This document shows positions 1 through 9,187 of a stretch of 40,571 nucleotides of DNA, one piece after another. The notes under the pieces were generated by a model that was not told the origin of the DNA, did not search any database, and worked only from the letters and a program-made list of their open reading frames with translations. Source of the DNA: Desulfovibrio sp. (GTDB lineage: Bacteria; Desulfobacterota; Desulfovibrionia; Desulfovibrionales; Desulfovibrionaceae); assembly GCA_031270875.1 (NCBI GenBank), contig JAISXC010000057.1:1-40571 (forward strand). The letters are read 5' to 3'. Positions within the stretch are counted from its first letter, which is position 1. Each line of letters begins with the position of its first letter. The position numbers and the translations under genes were made by a program.

Positions 1-2397
1 AACAGGCGGCCGCGCGTCTCCGGCGGCGGAACGGATCCCACCAGAATTACCGTTACGCCGCGCATGGGCAAGGTTTTGGCGGAAGCCCAGAACGAAGCCC
101 GCCGCATGAAAGACGAATATGTCAGCGTGGATCACCTCTTCGCCGCTCTCACCGGCGTGGAGCCGTCTTCACCTTTGAGAGAGATTTTCAGGGAATACAA
201 TGTAACCCGCGCGGGCTTTGTCAAAGCTATGGAGGAACTGCGCGGCGGCGCGCGCGTGACAAGCCCCAATCCCGAGGACACTTTTGAGGCTTTGGCGAAA
301 TACTCCCGCGATCTTGTGGAGGCGGCGCGTCAGGGCAAGATGGACCCCGTGATTGGCCGCGAGGCTGAAATACGCCGTGTAATCCGCATTCTGTCGCGTC
401 GCACAAAAAATAATCCCGTGCTCATCGGTGAGGCGGGCGTTGGCAAAACCGCCATAGCGGAGGGACTGGCTTTCCGGATCGTCAAGGGTGACGTGCCCGA
501 GGGCTTGAAGGGGCGCAAACTTTTCGCGCTGGACATGGGCGCGCTTATTGCCGGCGCAAAATACCGGGGCGAATTTGAGGAACGCCTGAAGGCCGTGCTG
601 GGCGAAGTTGAAAAAAGCGATGGCCGGATTATTCTTTTTATTGACGAGCTGCATACCATTGTGGGCGCTGGCAGAACCGAAGGCTCCATGGATGCGGGCA
701 ATCTCCTGAAACCCATGTTGGCCCGCGGTGAGCTGCACTGCATCGGCGCGACGACAGTGGACGAATACCGCAAATATATTGAAAAGGATCCGGCTCTTGA
801 GCGGCGTTTCCAGCCGGTCATGGTTGACGAGCCCACGCTGGAGGACGCCATTTCCATCCTGCGCGGCCTGAAAGATCGCTTTGAAGTGCATCACGGGGTG
901 CGTATCGGCGATTCGGCCATAGTTGAGGCGGTGACTCTTTCAAACAGATATATTCCGGACAGGCAGTTGCCCGACAAGGCCATTGACCTTATTGACGAGG
1001 CGGCCGCCATGATCCGGACGGAAATCGACTCCTTGCCGGCGGAGTTGGATGAGGCGAATCGAAAGGTCATGCAGTTGGAGATTGAACGCGAGGCTCTGCG
1101 TAAAGAAACGGATGACGCCTCCCGCGAGCGCCTGGAGCGTCTGGAAAAGGAACTCGCCGACCTCCGTGACGGACAGGCGTCCTTGCGCGTCCAGTGGGAG
1201 CGGGAAAAGAGTTCCATTGATTCCGTGCGCGAAATCAAGGAACGGATAGAGCAGACGCGACTGGCCATTGAGCAGGCGGAACAGGCCTATGATCTCACAA
1301 GGGCCGCTGAGCTCAAGTATTCGAAACTGCTGGAACTGGAGAAAAAATTGGCCCAGGCTGCCGACGGTGACGGAAAAGACGGGCTCAGGCTGCTGCGCGA
1401 GGAAGTGCGTCCGGATGATGTGGCGGACATTGTGGCCCGCTGGACGGGCATCCCCGTGGCGCGGCTGCTGGAGTCCGAGCGTGAAAAACTGCTCAGGCTT
1501 GCCGACGAGCTGCACAAACGGATTGTCGGGCAGGATGAAGCCGTGAGCGCCGTGGCGGATGCCGTGCTCCGGGCCAGAGCGGGCCTGTCCGATCCGGCGC
1601 GGCCGGCGGGTTCCTTCATCTTTCTTGGCCCCACGGGCGTCGGCAAGACGGAACTTTCCAAGGCGCTGGCCTGCGCGCTTTTTGACACGGAAGACAATAT
1701 GGTGCGTCTGGACATGAGCGAATATATGGAGAAACATTCCGTCTCGCGCCTTATCGGCGCGCCTCCGGGCTATGTGGGATATGACGAGGGCGGCCAGCTC
1801 ACCGAGGCCGTGCGCCGCAAGCCCTATTCCGTTATTTTGTTCGACGAGATCGAGAAAGCGCATCCCGATGTGTTCAATACGCTCCTCCAGATGCTTGATG
1901 ACGGCAGATTGACCGACAGCCAGGGGCGCACTGTGGATTTTCGCAACTGCATTGTCATCATGACATCCAATATCGGCTCCATGCATCTTCTGGACGGTAT
2001 AGGCCGGGACGGAAGCCTGCGGGGCGAAGCGCGCGCGCAGGTAATGGACTCTCTGCGTGCCCATTTCCGGCCGGAGTTTTTGAACCGGGTGGATGAAACC
2101 GTGCTTTTCCTGCCGCTCAGGCGTGAACAGATTGAGCGCGTTGTGGATTTGCAGACGGCCCGTCTGCAGGCGCGCCTGGATGCCCGCAAGATAAAGCTCG
2201 TTCTGACCGGCGAAGCGCGCGCCTTCATCGCCGAAGCGGCCTATGATCCGGTGTACGGCGTGCGTCCGCTCAAGCGCTATGTGCAGCAGCGCATGGAAAC
2301 GCCCCTCGCCCGTGATCTGCTTTCAGGCGGCATACGGGACGGCCAGACTGTGGTCGTGGACGTGAGGGACGACGGGCTTGTCTTTACAGCGGAATAG
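1..2397 (+). CDS. clpB: ATP-dependent chaperone ClpB, 5'-truncated by the window edge
   Basis: ClpB is a hexameric AAA+ disaggregase of the cytosol that works with DnaK to rescue aggregated proteins. The reading frame is open from base 1, and the residues before the ATG at 64 ([13 protein letters not shown]) match the ClpB N-domain linker, so that ATG is internal and the true start lies upstream; about 798 residues are visible of roughly 860. Walker A of the first ATPase domain is GEAGVGKT (bases 427-450) and that of the second is GPTGVGKT (1627-1650); between them lies the Glu/Arg/Lys-rich coiled-coil middle domain (about 1030-1400). The pore loop segment [11 protein letters not shown] and the late [13 protein letters not shown] are also typical. 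Having the long middle domain separates it from ClpA and ClpC. A terminator follows the stop codon directly. Confidence 0.97.
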   Translation, partial: NRRPRVSGGGTDPTRITVTPRMGKVLAEAQNEARRMKDEYVSVDHLFAALTGVEPSSPLREIFREYNVTRAGFVKAMEELRGGARVTSPNPEDTFEALAKYSRDLVEAARQGKMDPVIGREAEIRRVIRILSRRTKNNPVLIGEAGVGKTAIAEGLAFRIVKGDVPEGLKGRKLFALDMGALIAGAKYRGEFEERLKAVLGEVEKSDGRIILFIDELHTIVGAGRTEGSMDAGNLLKPMLARGELHCIGATTVDEYRKYIEKDPALERRFQPVMVDEPTLEDAISILRGLKDRFEVHHGVRIGDSAIVEAVTLSNRYIPDRQLPDKAIDLIDEAAAMIRTEIDSLPAELDEANRKVMQLEIEREALRKETDDASRERLERLEKELADLRDGQASLRVQWEREKSSIDSVREIKERIEQTRLAIEQAEQAYDLTRAAELKYSKLLELEKKLAQAADGDGKDGLRLLREEVRPDDVADIVARWTGIPVARLLESEREKLLRLADELHKRIVGQDEAVSAVADAVLRARAGLSDPARPAGSFIFLGPTGVGKTELSKALACALFDTEDNMVRLDMSEYMEKHSVSRLIGAPPGYVGYDEGGQLTEAVRRKPYSVILFDEIEKAHPDVFNTLLQMLDDGRLTDSQGRTVDFRNCIVIMTSNIGSMHLLDGIGRDGSLRGEARAQVMDSLRAHFRPEFLNRVDETVLFLPLRREQIERVVDLQTARLQARLDARKIKLVLTGEARAFIAEAAYDPVYGVRPLKRYVQQRMETPLARDLLSGGIRDGQTVVVDVRDDGLVFTAE

Positions 2398-2410
2398 AGA
2401 AATGATATTT

Positions 2411-2440
2411 GCTGGGGCGAAAAACCCCGGCTTTTGTTTT
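2411..2440 (+). terminator. Intrinsic terminator after clpB, abutting the glmU ribosome-binding site
   Basis: A 7-bp stem (GCTGGGG, 2411-2417, with CCCCGGC, 2425-2431, one G.T pair) and a 7-nt loop are followed by TTTTGTTTT. It begins 13 bases after the clpB stop, and the U-tract ends only two bases before the glmU GGAGG, so transcripts carrying the full glmU leader from an upstream start must pass through it. Confidence 0.75.
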
Positions 2441-2454
2441 GCGGAGGAGTTGTC

Positions 2455-3807
2455 ATGCCGAAAACGGCGGCGCTTGTTCTTGCGGCCGGCAAGGGAACGC
2501 GCATGCATTCCGACAGGCCCAAGGTCCTGCAGACCCTTCTTGGCGAATACATGCTTGCCTATGTCCTTGCCGCGTTGCGTCCGCATTTTGCTGAAAATGT
2601 CTGGATAGTGGCGGGGCATCAGGCACATATGCTTGAGGCTGCCTTTCCCGACGGGCGTTTTGTGCTCCAGGCGGAGCAGCTCGGCACAGGACACGCGCTG
2701 ATGCTGGCGCTCCCCGCGCTTGCCGGCGCGGGGTGCCGGCATGTGCTTGTTGTCAATGGCGACGTGCCCTTGCTGGACGCGGAGATGACGGGAGGGTTTC
2801 TTGAAAAAGCCGAAGGGGCCGATCTGGCTTTCGCCACCCTTGATTTGGACGACCCCGGTTCCTATGGCCGTGTTGTGCGCGCCGGAGGCGGGGTCCGCGC
2901 CATTGTGGAGGCAAAGGACTGCGACCCGCCGACGCTGGAGCAAAATCGTGAAGTCAATGCGGGCCTGTACCGGGTCAGCCTGCCGCTCGCGGAAACCTTG
3001 TTGCCCCGCATAACCAGGGCCAACAAAAGCGGAGAATACTATATCACGGATCTTGTTGCCCTGGCCGTCTCCGAAGGGCACAACGTGCGCGCGGTGGAAT
3101 GCGGACGGGATGAGAATCTGCTCGGCGTCAACTCCCCGCGGGAGCTTGCCCGAATGGAAGAAATCCTGCGCAGGCGCGTGGTCATGCGTCTTCTGGACTG
3201 CGGCGTGCTTATGCACGCGCCGGATATGACGCGGGTTTCCCCTTTTGCGCGCGTGGAGCCGGGAGCGGAACTGACGGGTCCTTGCGAGATTCTGGGGCGT
3301 TCCGAGGTGAAGTGTGGGGCAAGGGTGGCTTCCCACTGTGTTGTCCGCGACAGCGTGATCGGGGAAGACGCCGAACTGCGCCATTTTTCGCATCTGGAAG
3401 GCGCGAGGGTTGGCGCGGGCGCGCTTGTGGGGCCTTTTGCCCGTCTGCGGCCGGGAACCGTTCTGGAATCGGCTTCGCGCGTCGGCAATTTTGTGGAGAT
3501 CAAAAACGCCCGCCTGGGCGAGGGGGCCAAGGCCAATCACCTGACCTATCTGGGTGATGCGGATATCGGTGCCGAAGCGAATATCGGGGCCGGAACCATT
3601 ACCTGCAATTATGACGGCCATCGCAAACACAAAACCAGCATCGGCGAAAAAGCGTTCATCGGCAGCAACACGGCGCTGGTCGCCCCGGTTGCCGTCGGCG
3701 CGAACAGTCTTGTCGGGGCGGGTTCTGTCATAACCAGGGATGTGCCCGAAGGCGAAATGTCCATTGCCCGTTCCAGGCAGAAAAACCTGCCGCGAAAAAA
3801 AATTTGA
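2455..3807 (+). CDS. glmU: Bifunctional UDP-N-acetylglucosamine pyrophosphorylase / glucosamine-1-phosphate N-acetyltransferase GlmU
   Basis: GlmU acetylates glucosamine-1-phosphate and then couples it to UTP, giving UDP-GlcNAc for peptidoglycan and LPS in the cytosol. The 450-residue product has the N-terminal nucleotidyltransferase signature LAAGKGTRM followed by DRPKVLQ near residue 10-25, and the C-terminal left-handed beta-helix acetyltransferase with NHLTYLGDA and ITCNYDGHRKHKT, which hold the catalytic His and CoA-contact residues known from E. coli GlmU. I chose the ATG at 2455 because GCGGAGGAG lies 6 bases before it; an in-frame TTG at 2434 sits inside the terminator U-tract. Length is normal for the family (about 455). 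glmS, which makes the glucosamine-6-phosphate precursor, is at 35998 in the same window. Confidence 0.97.
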   Translation: MPKTAALVLAAGKGTRMHSDRPKVLQTLLGEYMLAYVLAALRPHFAENVWIVAGHQAHMLEAAFPDGRFVLQAEQLGTGHALMLALPALAGAGCRHVLVVNGDVPLLDAEMTGGFLEKAEGADLAFATLDLDDPGSYGRVVRAGGGVRAIVEAKDCDPPTLEQNREVNAGLYRVSLPLAETLLPRITRANKSGEYYITDLVALAVSEGHNVRAVECGRDENLLGVNSPRELARMEEILRRRVVMRLLDCGVLMHAPDMTRVSPFARVEPGAELTGPCEILGRSEVKCGARVASHCVVRDSVIGEDAELRHFSHLEGARVGAGALVGPFARLRPGTVLESASRVGNFVEIKNARLGEGAKANHLTYLGDADIGAEANIGAGTITCNYDGHRKHKTSIGEKAFIGSNTALVAPVAVGANSLVGAGSVITRDVPEGEMSIARSRQKNLPRKKI

Positions 3808-3859
3808 GGCTGACGGATACAGGTTGCCATTATTCAACTGTAATGATATTGGGTGAGCC

Positions 3860-4105
3860 ATGGAAGTTCTTGAAAAACTTGAACAGCGCATACCCGAACT
3901 TTTGGCCGAAGTTGACCGTCTGAAGGCGGAAAACGCGCGTACTCGTTCGGAAGCGGAGGCAACGGCGGCCAGAATAACCGAACTGAAAGAGGAAAACCGC
4001 CGCTTGCGTGCTTCTCTTGCACAGGAGGAGAGCACCCGCGCCGAAGCGTTGAAGCGGCTTGACGTTCTGTTGCGCAAAATTGAGGAACACGAGAATATTG
4101 AGTAG
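3860..4105 (+). CDS. ZapB-like coiled-coil cell division protein
   Basis: An 81-residue, highly charged protein that is almost entirely predicted coiled coil (heptad pattern through VDRLKAENARTRSEAEAT and ITELKEENRRLRASL). It resembles the small ZapB-type coiled-coil proteins that sit next to zapA in related sulfate reducers; ZapB layers on ZapA-bound FtsZ rings at midcell. The ATG at 3860 follows GGGTGAGCC. It ends 6 bases before the GTG of zapA, so the two are probably co-transcribed. Because coiled coils are low in specific signature, the functional call rests on size, composition and neighbour; another short structural coiled coil cannot be excluded. Confidence 0.65.
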   Translation: MEVLEKLEQRIPELLAEVDRLKAENARTRSEAEATAARITELKEENRRLRASLAQEESTRAEALKRLDVLLRKIEEHENIE

Positions 4106-4111
4106 AATTTT

Positions 4112-4375
4112 GTGTGTGAAAACATTAACCTTACCGTTCTTGGCCATGATGTGGCGTTTAAACCGGGCGCTGACATGGAGCGTGTGCGCGCTGTCGTATG
4201 TGTTTTGGAGGAACGGTTTGCCGAATTGAAGTTTCATGGAGGGCAGAGCAGGGAGGCCCTGTTGATTTTTCTGGCTCTTGGATTGGCGGATGATGTGTTG
4301 CAATTGCAAAAAAAGCTGGATGACGTGCAACATCGCGTCATAGCTATGCTTTCACAGATAGAGAATGCGCATTGA
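4112..4375 (+). CDS. zapA: Cell division protein ZapA
   Basis: ZapA binds FtsZ and bundles protofilaments at the division ring. The 87-residue product starts with the typical beta-strand ENINLTVLGHDVAFKPGAD, in which the LGxxVxFKxGAD pattern is conserved, and ends in a long amphipathic helix (LADDVLQLQKKLDDVQHRV) that in ZapA forms the tetrameric coiled coil. The start is GTG at 4112; no good ribosome-binding site is visible, so translation is probably coupled to the zapB-like gene that stops 6 bases upstream. A 6S RNA candidate follows, as ssrS follows zapA in E. coli. Confidence 0.85.
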   Translation: MCENINLTVLGHDVAFKPGADMERVRAVVCVLEERFAELKFHGGQSREALLIFLALGLADDVLQLQKKLDDVQHRVIAMLSQIENAH

Positions 4376-4376
4376 C

Positions 4377-4568
4377 ACTGTTCCCCTGGAGTGTGCGTGA
4401 TCCATGCCTCGGTGCTGACCTGACAAAGAGTGTAAAACAAGGGAGCTGATTCCTGTTTTTTGTGTGCATGCCCGGCCTTGACCGGGAAGCCTGAAAAAAA
4501 CATATCGGCGCCCGACCTGGGAAACCAGGTTCTGCACCGCACGCGTGACACGGCTCTCCGGGGCGTGC
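4377..4568 (+). ncRNA. ssrS: 6S RNA (SsrS)
   Basis: 6S RNA mimics an open promoter and sequesters sigma70-RNA polymerase. Here the ends pair: CCCCTGGAG (4383-4391) with CTCCGGGG (4556-4563) with one bulged T, followed by TGCGTG (4394-4399) with CACGCG (4540-4545). The interior contains the family-like segments GGGAAGCCTGAAAA (near 4490) and CCTGGGAAACCAGG (near 4517-4530), resembling the right-hand stem of E. coli 6S. Its place directly downstream of zapA is the same as ssrS in enterobacteria. Length about 190 nt fits. Ends are estimated. The rest of the gap to rny (4569-4769) shows only a small hairpin (TCCTGC/GCAGGA near 4671-4687) and the GAGG ribosome-binding site of rny. Confidence 0.75.
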
Positions 4569-4769
4569 AGGGTACTGTTACAGTAGTTTCAGCCTGGGCG
4601 CATCCTGTTCCTTGCGCAAGCATCTTCCGTTACTTCCCGCCGTCGTCAGAACCGTTTGACTGCCCTTTGTTCCTGCTTGCGCAGGAGTCTCCGGCAATCA
4701 GGGCGACTTTTTGATTTTGTGCGTTATCCGCATCCGCCCTGACGACCGTTTTTATAAAGTGAGGCCTAT

Positions 4770-6329
4770 ATGGACATTCTGTCTGTTTTTGCGGTTGCGG
4801 CGGCTATTTTCGCCGGGTTGGCGGCAGGTTACGTATTGCACAGGCATGTGGTGACCAAGCGCATCGGCGATGCCGATGCGCTTGCAAAACGTATCGTGGA
4901 GGAGGCCCGTAAGGAGGCACAGGCGCAAAAGAAGGAAATTCTGCTTGAAGGTCAGGATGATCTCTTCAACCAGAAGCGCGAACTGGAGAATGAGTATAAG
5001 GAGCGGGAGCGTGAAGTAAAGGCCCGTGAGCGCAAACTGGAGGAAATGACCGTCCGTCTGGAGGAAAAACTTGAAAAGGCCACGGAGAAAGAGCGGGATC
5101 TCCTGCAGACGGAAAAACAGTTGACCCGCAAGGAGCGTGAGCTTGGAGAAACGGAAGAGTTTTTGCAAACCCGCCTGGAAGAGCAGGAGCAGAGGCTGTC
5201 GCAGGTCGCTGGTTTGACGCCGGAAGAGGCCAGAGAACGCCTTTTCGGGGAAATTGAAGCGAAAACGCGGCACGAGGCCGCCAGGATGATTCGCCAGATA
5301 GAGACCCAGGCCCATGAAAGCGCGGATCGCAAGGCCAGGGAAATACTCTGCAATGTTATCCAGCGTTACGCCGGCGACTATGTGAACGAGCAGACCGTCA
5401 CGGCCGTGACCTTGCCGAACGAAGACATGAAGGGCCGCATCATAGGCCGAGAGGGGCGCAATATTCGCGCGCTGGAGGCGGCCACGGGAGTTGATCTGAT
5501 TATTGACGACACGCCTGAGACCGTCATTCTTTCTGCCTACAGCCCATTGCGCAGGCAGGTGGCCAAGATGGCCCTGGAACGTCTGATTCAGGACGGACGC
5601 ATACATCCGGCCCGAATTGAGGACATAGTGCAGAAATGCGAACAGGAAATGGACGCGAAAGTGCGCGAAGTGGGCGAGCAGGCCACATTTGACGCCGGCG
5701 TGCACGGAATCCACCCCGAAATCGTCCGCATGCTTGGCCAGTTGCGTTACAGGACTTCCTTTACGCAGAATGTGCTGCAGCATTCTCTGGAGGTTTCCGC
5801 CCTCTGCGGCATGATGGCGGCGGAACTCGGCATGGATGTGAAAAAAGCCAAGCGCGCCGGCCTGCTGCATGACATTGGCAAGGCTGTGGACCATGAGGTT
5901 GAGGGGCCACACGCGCTTATTGGCGCCGACTTGGCCAAAAAATACAACGAGAACCAGGACATTATCCATGCAGTGGCCGCCCACCACGAGGATCAGAGGC
6001 CATCGTCCGTTCTGGCCGTTCTGGTTCAGGCCGCGGATTCCATATCAGGAGCCCGCCCCGGCGCGCGCAAGGAATTGCTGGAAAATTACGTCAAGCGTCT
6101 GGAAGAGCTTGAAAGCATAGCCACCGATTTTGAAGGGGTTTCCAAGGCATACGCCATACAGGCCGGACGCGAAATCCGCGTTATGGTGAACTCCGACAAT
6201 GTGGATGACGACGCGACCTATCTGCTTTGCAAGGACATTACGGAAAAAATAGAAAAAAATCTTACCTATCCCGGGCAGATACGCGTGACTGTCATCCGTG
6301 AACGCCGGGCTGTGGGGTTTGCCAAATAA
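4770..6329 (+). CDS. rny: Ribonuclease Y
   Basis: RNase Y is a membrane-anchored endoribonuclease that starts mRNA decay. The 519-residue protein has one N-terminal membrane segment (residues about 3-23), a long Glu/Lys/Arg-rich coiled coil (about 35-165), a KH domain with [15 protein letters not shown] (about 222-236) and an HD metal-dependent phosphodiesterase domain with [10 protein letters not shown] and LLHDIGK (about 335-425). Length is as usual (about 520). GAGGCC precedes the ATG. The stop codon overlaps the start of the next gene (TAATG), so the two are co-transcribed. Rny is typical of Firmicutes but also common in Desulfovibrio-type genomes. Confidence 0.97.
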   Translation: MDILSVFAVAAAIFAGLAAGYVLHRHVVTKRIGDADALAKRIVEEARKEAQAQKKEILLEGQDDLFNQKRELENEYKEREREVKARERKLEEMTVRLEEKLEKATEKERDLLQTEKQLTRKERELGETEEFLQTRLEEQEQRLSQVAGLTPEEARERLFGEIEAKTRHEAARMIRQIETQAHESADRKAREILCNVIQRYAGDYVNEQTVTAVTLPNEDMKGRIIGREGRNIRALEAATGVDLIIDDTPETVILSAYSPLRRQVAKMALERLIQDGRIHPARIEDIVQKCEQEMDAKVREVGEQATFDAGVHGIHPEIVRMLGQLRYRTSFTQNVLQHSLEVSALCGMMAAELGMDVKKAKRAGLLHDIGKAVDHEVEGPHALIGADLAKKYNENQDIIHAVAAHHEDQRPSSVLAVLVQAADSISGARPGARKELLENYVKRLEELESIATDFEGVSKAYAIQAGREIRVMVNSDNVDDDATYLLCKDITEKIEKNLTYPGQIRVTVIRERRAVGFAK

Positions 6330-6928
6330 TGGGCGGCGGGCCGTTGTTCATTCTGGACATGGGGGCATGCGCGCTGCTCGCCGCAGCTGCCGCCTGCCGT
6401 GGCCGCACATACGGCAGTCACATTACCGGTGCAATGGTGCTGGCTTGCCTGTCCGGCTTGAGTCTGCCGTTGCTGCGGGACGGCCTGCTCGGCGAAGTGG
6501 CTTTTTCTCTGGATCGCGGGGGGTATCTCGCCGCCGTCGTTGCCGGCGGATTTACAGGGATAGCGCTGGCCCGCCTTTTGCGACGCTGGCCCGCCTGTTT
6601 CTATTGGCTCGACAGTTCTGGTCTGGCCCTGGCCGCGGGCGTTTCTGCGTCCAAGGCGGGCGGTGCGGGGTTCGGGCTGACAGGCTGTCTGGTGCTTGGC
6701 GTATTGTCGGCTCTTGTCGGGGGTCTTGTGCGGGATATGGCCCTCAGCGATACCGCCCGCGCCGTCGGAGAGCCGCTGTACGCCACGGCAGCGGTTTTTG
6801 GCGTTCTGCTCACGCTTACCCTGACGATATACGGCATAGGCCGACCCTGGCAGTGCGCCCTTGCCGGGGCGGCGCTGATTGTCGCGTTGCGTTTTTTGAG
6901 AGGCCGCCATGGCGGGGGCATCTTTTAG
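6329..6928 (+). CDS. TRIC/UPF0126-family membrane protein (putative trimeric cation channel)
   Basis: A 199-residue hydrophobic protein with about seven membrane segments and two internal repeats, each ending in a conserved turn: LPLLRDGLLGE in the first half and GGLVRDMALSD in the second. This duplicated GG-x-x-RD pattern is that of the UPF0126 family (YicG/YadS), prokaryotic relatives of TRIC cation channels. The start ATG overlaps the rny stop codon. The first repeat has LPLLRD where GG is usual, a slight divergence. The biological role in bacteria is unclear; potassium or another monovalent cation is the likely permeant by homology. It is the last gene of the plus-strand run and converges on moeA. 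Confidence 0.8.
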   Translation: MGGGPLFILDMGACALLAAAAACRGRTYGSHITGAMVLACLSGLSLPLLRDGLLGEVAFSLDRGGYLAAVVAGGFTGIALARLLRRWPACFYWLDSSGLALAAGVSASKAGGAGFGLTGCLVLGVLSALVGGLVRDMALSDTARAVGEPLYATAAVFGVLLTLTLTIYGIGRPWQCALAGAALIVALRFLRGRHGGGIF

Positions 6929-6950
6929 GGACTGTCTGCTGCTCTCCAAA

Positions 6951-6967
6951 TGAAATGGAACATTTCA
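6951..6967. repeat. Perfect inverted repeat between convergent genes
   Basis: TGAAATG (6951-6957) and CATTTCA (6961-6967) form a 7-bp stem with a 3-nt loop in the 50-bp gap between the TRIC gene and moeA. There is no U-tract on either side, so a role as a bidirectional terminator is only a guess. Confidence 0.35.
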
Positions 6968-6978
6968 ACTCGGTGAGG

Positions 6979-8220
6979 CTAAAGCAGAGAATGCGCCAAG
7001 ACGATTTCTCCGGAGGCGAGCCCCTCCTGATTCTCCGGACAGACCACCAGGGCGTCGGCTTCGGCCAGAGTGGCGATAAGCCCGGATTTGCCGGTGACAG
7101 GCATGGCGGACGGCAAGCCCCCGGGCTCTTCAGGCGGGCGCAGCCGCACTTTGATATAATCGCGCCTCCCCTGGGCAGAGGCGATGGGCCGCCCGAGAAC
7201 GGCCCTGACGGCGTTTCGCCAGGGCTCCGGTTCAGCCTGACCGGCAAGGCGCCTGAGCAGCGGCCTGATAAAAACTTCCGCGCAGACGAGAGCGCTGCCG
7301 GCGTGGCCGGGCAGGCCCCAGAAGGACTGTTCGCCTTTTCTGGCCAGAATCAACGGCTTGCCGGGGCTGATGGCGACTCCATGAGCCAGAATGTTCATAC
7401 AGGGCACGGCTGACAGGGCTTCGAGGGTATAGTCCCTCTGTCCGGCTGAGGAACCGCCGGACAGCAGCACCGCATCGGCCCATGTCATGGCCTCCTCCAG
7501 CATCAGAAGAAGCTCTGCCCCGCTGTCTTTGGCGATTCCGTAGAAACGCGCGGCTCCACCCCCAGACCTGACCAGAGCCGAAAGAGTGCTGGCGTTGATG
7601 TCCCGCACCTGTCCCGGGGCCGGCGCAACGTCGCTGGACACGATCTCGTCGCCGCTGGAAATGATCGCCACCCTGGCCCTGCGGTGGACTTCCACAGTCC
7701 GGACGCCGAAGGCGGTCAGCAGGCCCAGTTCCTGCGGCCGGAGAAAACGCCCAGCGCCAAGCAGTTCGGCGCCTTTTTCCGCGTCCTCGCCTGCGGCGAT
7801 CACATTGTCAAAAGGCGCCGCCGGTCTTGTCAATTCCACCTGACCAGCTCCGTCCCATCGGGAATACTCCAGCATCACCACGGCGTCGGCGCCTTCGGGC
7901 AGCATGCCGCCCGTCCAGATGCGGGCCGTCTGGCCGGGGGCCAGGACTATTTCCGTTTTCGCGCCCATCGGGCATTCACCTGCATAATCAAGAAGCGCCG
8001 GCGCGCTTTCGGATGCTCCGAACACATCCCTGGCCATCACGGCGAAACCGTCCATACTGGAGCGGGCAAAGGGAGGAAGGTTCTCCGGCGCCGTGAGGGG
8101 CGCTGTCAGCACCCGGCCCAGAGCTTCTTCAAGAGGAATGCCCTCACCGGATAAGGGGGAAAATTTTCCGATATGTTCCAGAATGGAATCCACGGATTGC
8201 AGCTTGAGAAAATGGGCCAT
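6979..8220 (-). CDS. moeA: Molybdopterin molybdenumtransferase MoeA
   Basis: MoeA inserts molybdate (or tungstate) into adenylylated molybdopterin. The 413-residue protein shows the family order: PPFARSSMDGFAV (about residue 50), the beta-barrel segment with IWTGGMLPEGADAVV, then the MogA-like domain with ISSGDEIV, DINASTLSAL, LSGGSSAGQRDYT and GLPGHAGSALV. It closes the long minus-strand redox operon, 44 bp after the thiF-like gene; AGAGG lies before its ATG. Operon placement with an AOR-like and an Fdh-like gene suggests it supplies cofactor to these enzymes, and it may be a tungsten-adapted paralogue, which the sequence alone cannot decide. Confidence 0.95.
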   Translation of the reverse strand: MAHFLKLQSVDSILEHIGKFSPLSGEGIPLEEALGRVLTAPLTAPENLPPFARSSMDGFAVMARDVFGASESAPALLDYAGECPMGAKTEIVLAPGQTARIWTGGMLPEGADAVVMLEYSRWDGAGQVELTRPAAPFDNVIAAGEDAEKGAELLGAGRFLRPQELGLLTAFGVRTVEVHRRARVAIISSGDEIVSSDVAPAPGQVRDINASTLSALVRSGGGAARFYGIAKDSGAELLLMLEEAMTWADAVLLSGGSSAGQRDYTLEALSAVPCMNILAHGVAISPGKPLILARKGEQSFWGLPGHAGSALVCAEVFIRPLLRRLAGQAEPEPWRNAVRAVLGRPIASAQGRRDYIKVRLRPPEEPGGLPSAMPVTGKSGLIATLAEADALVVCPENQEGLASGEIVLAHSLL

Positions 8221-8264
8221 CAGAGGTACCTCTTTCTATTAGATGACAAGCGCCCTCGCAACCG

Positions 8265-9167
8265 TCAAACTTCGGCGTCCCTCCAGCTTACGGTTCCGGT
8301 CAGCCAGTCGGGAATGCCGATTTTTTTTGTCAATACATTATATCTGTAGGCGCAACCTGTTCTGGGATCAAAAATCTGCACCTCGGGCATGGCCACAATG
8401 TCGGTGCCCTCCAAGGGCAATCCGTTGAGCGCGATGGCGTTTTTCACGCCCTCAAAAGCCATGACCGCGTTGGCCAGACGCACAAAAATGCCACAGGAGC
8501 GGGCAGGATGCGTTCCGTCGCGCATGCCTTCCCATACCTCCGGCCGGTAGTTTATACCGCGCCCGGGAAAGGCCAGCGCCGAGAAATGGCGGGCGGCAAT
8601 CGCCTGAAAATCAATTTCTTCCAAGATCATGTTTTCCGTGCCGAAATTGCCCACCTTTTCCATGGTAAGTCCGTTATCGTGAGTAAAAGTGCTCACCACG
8701 GCGCTTCCGGAGGAGGCGGGGCCGACAATCATGCGTATGCCGAGACGAGCGGCAACGCGGCCGACCACGAAATTTGCCTCGGGATCCGTGGTTCCCAAAA
8801 ATACGATCTTTACATCGGCAAGCTCTTTCTCCAGCCAGAGTGCATCGTGTATGGCCACTCCCCTGTGATGCGCCCTCACCTCGCACTCCGGGTTGAGGGT
8901 CAAAATATGCTTTTTCCAGCATTCCACCTTTGGCGTTCCGGTCTGTTCCGGATAAAAAGGCATGCGGTTCAGATTGGTTGGCTCAAGACAATCCGGATCA
9001 ACAATCACAAATCCGGCAAATCCGGCGCGCACCAGCAGATCAAGCACCGTGCCGTTGCCGCCCGCGCCGATGACCGCTATTCTGGTGGCGGCCAGGGCGG
9101 CGTGGGTTTGGGGATTGAAATTCACAAAGCCGTCCTGCCGGTTGATCAGAGCCTCCCACATGCGCAT
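8265..9167 (-). CDS. ThiF/MoeB/HesA-type adenylyltransferase-like (E1-like) protein
   Basis: A 300-residue protein with an E1-type Rossmann fold: ATP loop VIGAGGNGT (about residue 35), VDPDCLEPTNLNR with the conserved Asp and Arg, then a PK pair and FLGTTDPEAN. E1-like enzymes adenylate the C-terminal glycine of MoaD/ThiS-type proteins. The paired CxxC zinc site of MoeB and ThiF is not seen, and no MoaD/ThiS-like gene is in the window, so the partner is unknown. The ATG at 9167 was chosen because AAGGAGGAG precedes it; the frame stays open upstream into the acyltransferase gene. Its place between acyltransferase and moeA suggests cofactor maturation or modification of a partner protein, but this is inference. 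Confidence 0.75.
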   Translation of the reverse strand: MRMWEALINRQDGFVNFNPQTHAALAATRIAVIGAGGNGTVLDLLVRAGFAGFVIVDPDCLEPTNLNRMPFYPEQTGTPKVECWKKHILTLNPECEVRAHHRGVAIHDALWLEKELADVKIVFLGTTDPEANFVVGRVAARLGIRMIVGPASSGSAVVSTFTHDNGLTMEKVGNFGTENMILEEIDFQAIAARHFSALAFPGRGINYRPEVWEGMRDGTHPARSCGIFVRLANAVMAFEGVKNAIALNGLPLEGTDIVAMPEVQIFDPRTGCAYRYNVLTKKIGIPDWLTGTVSWRDAEV

Positions 9168-9187
9168 GGGCTCCTCCTTGTGCGATT

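Noticed and set aside
2323..4176. A 617-codon minus-strand frame opposite clpB end, glmU and zapB
   Set aside because: It is antisense to a clear glmU, has no protein-family features and reflects the high GC bias of third positions.
4752..5987. A 411-codon minus-strand frame opposite rny
   Set aside because: Leu/Phe/His-rich antisense translation of the RNase Y coiled coil; no independent evidence.
8265..9167. Annotation as MoeB
   Set aside because: The zinc-binding CxxC pairs of MoeB/ThiF are not present, so only the general E1-like name is supported.
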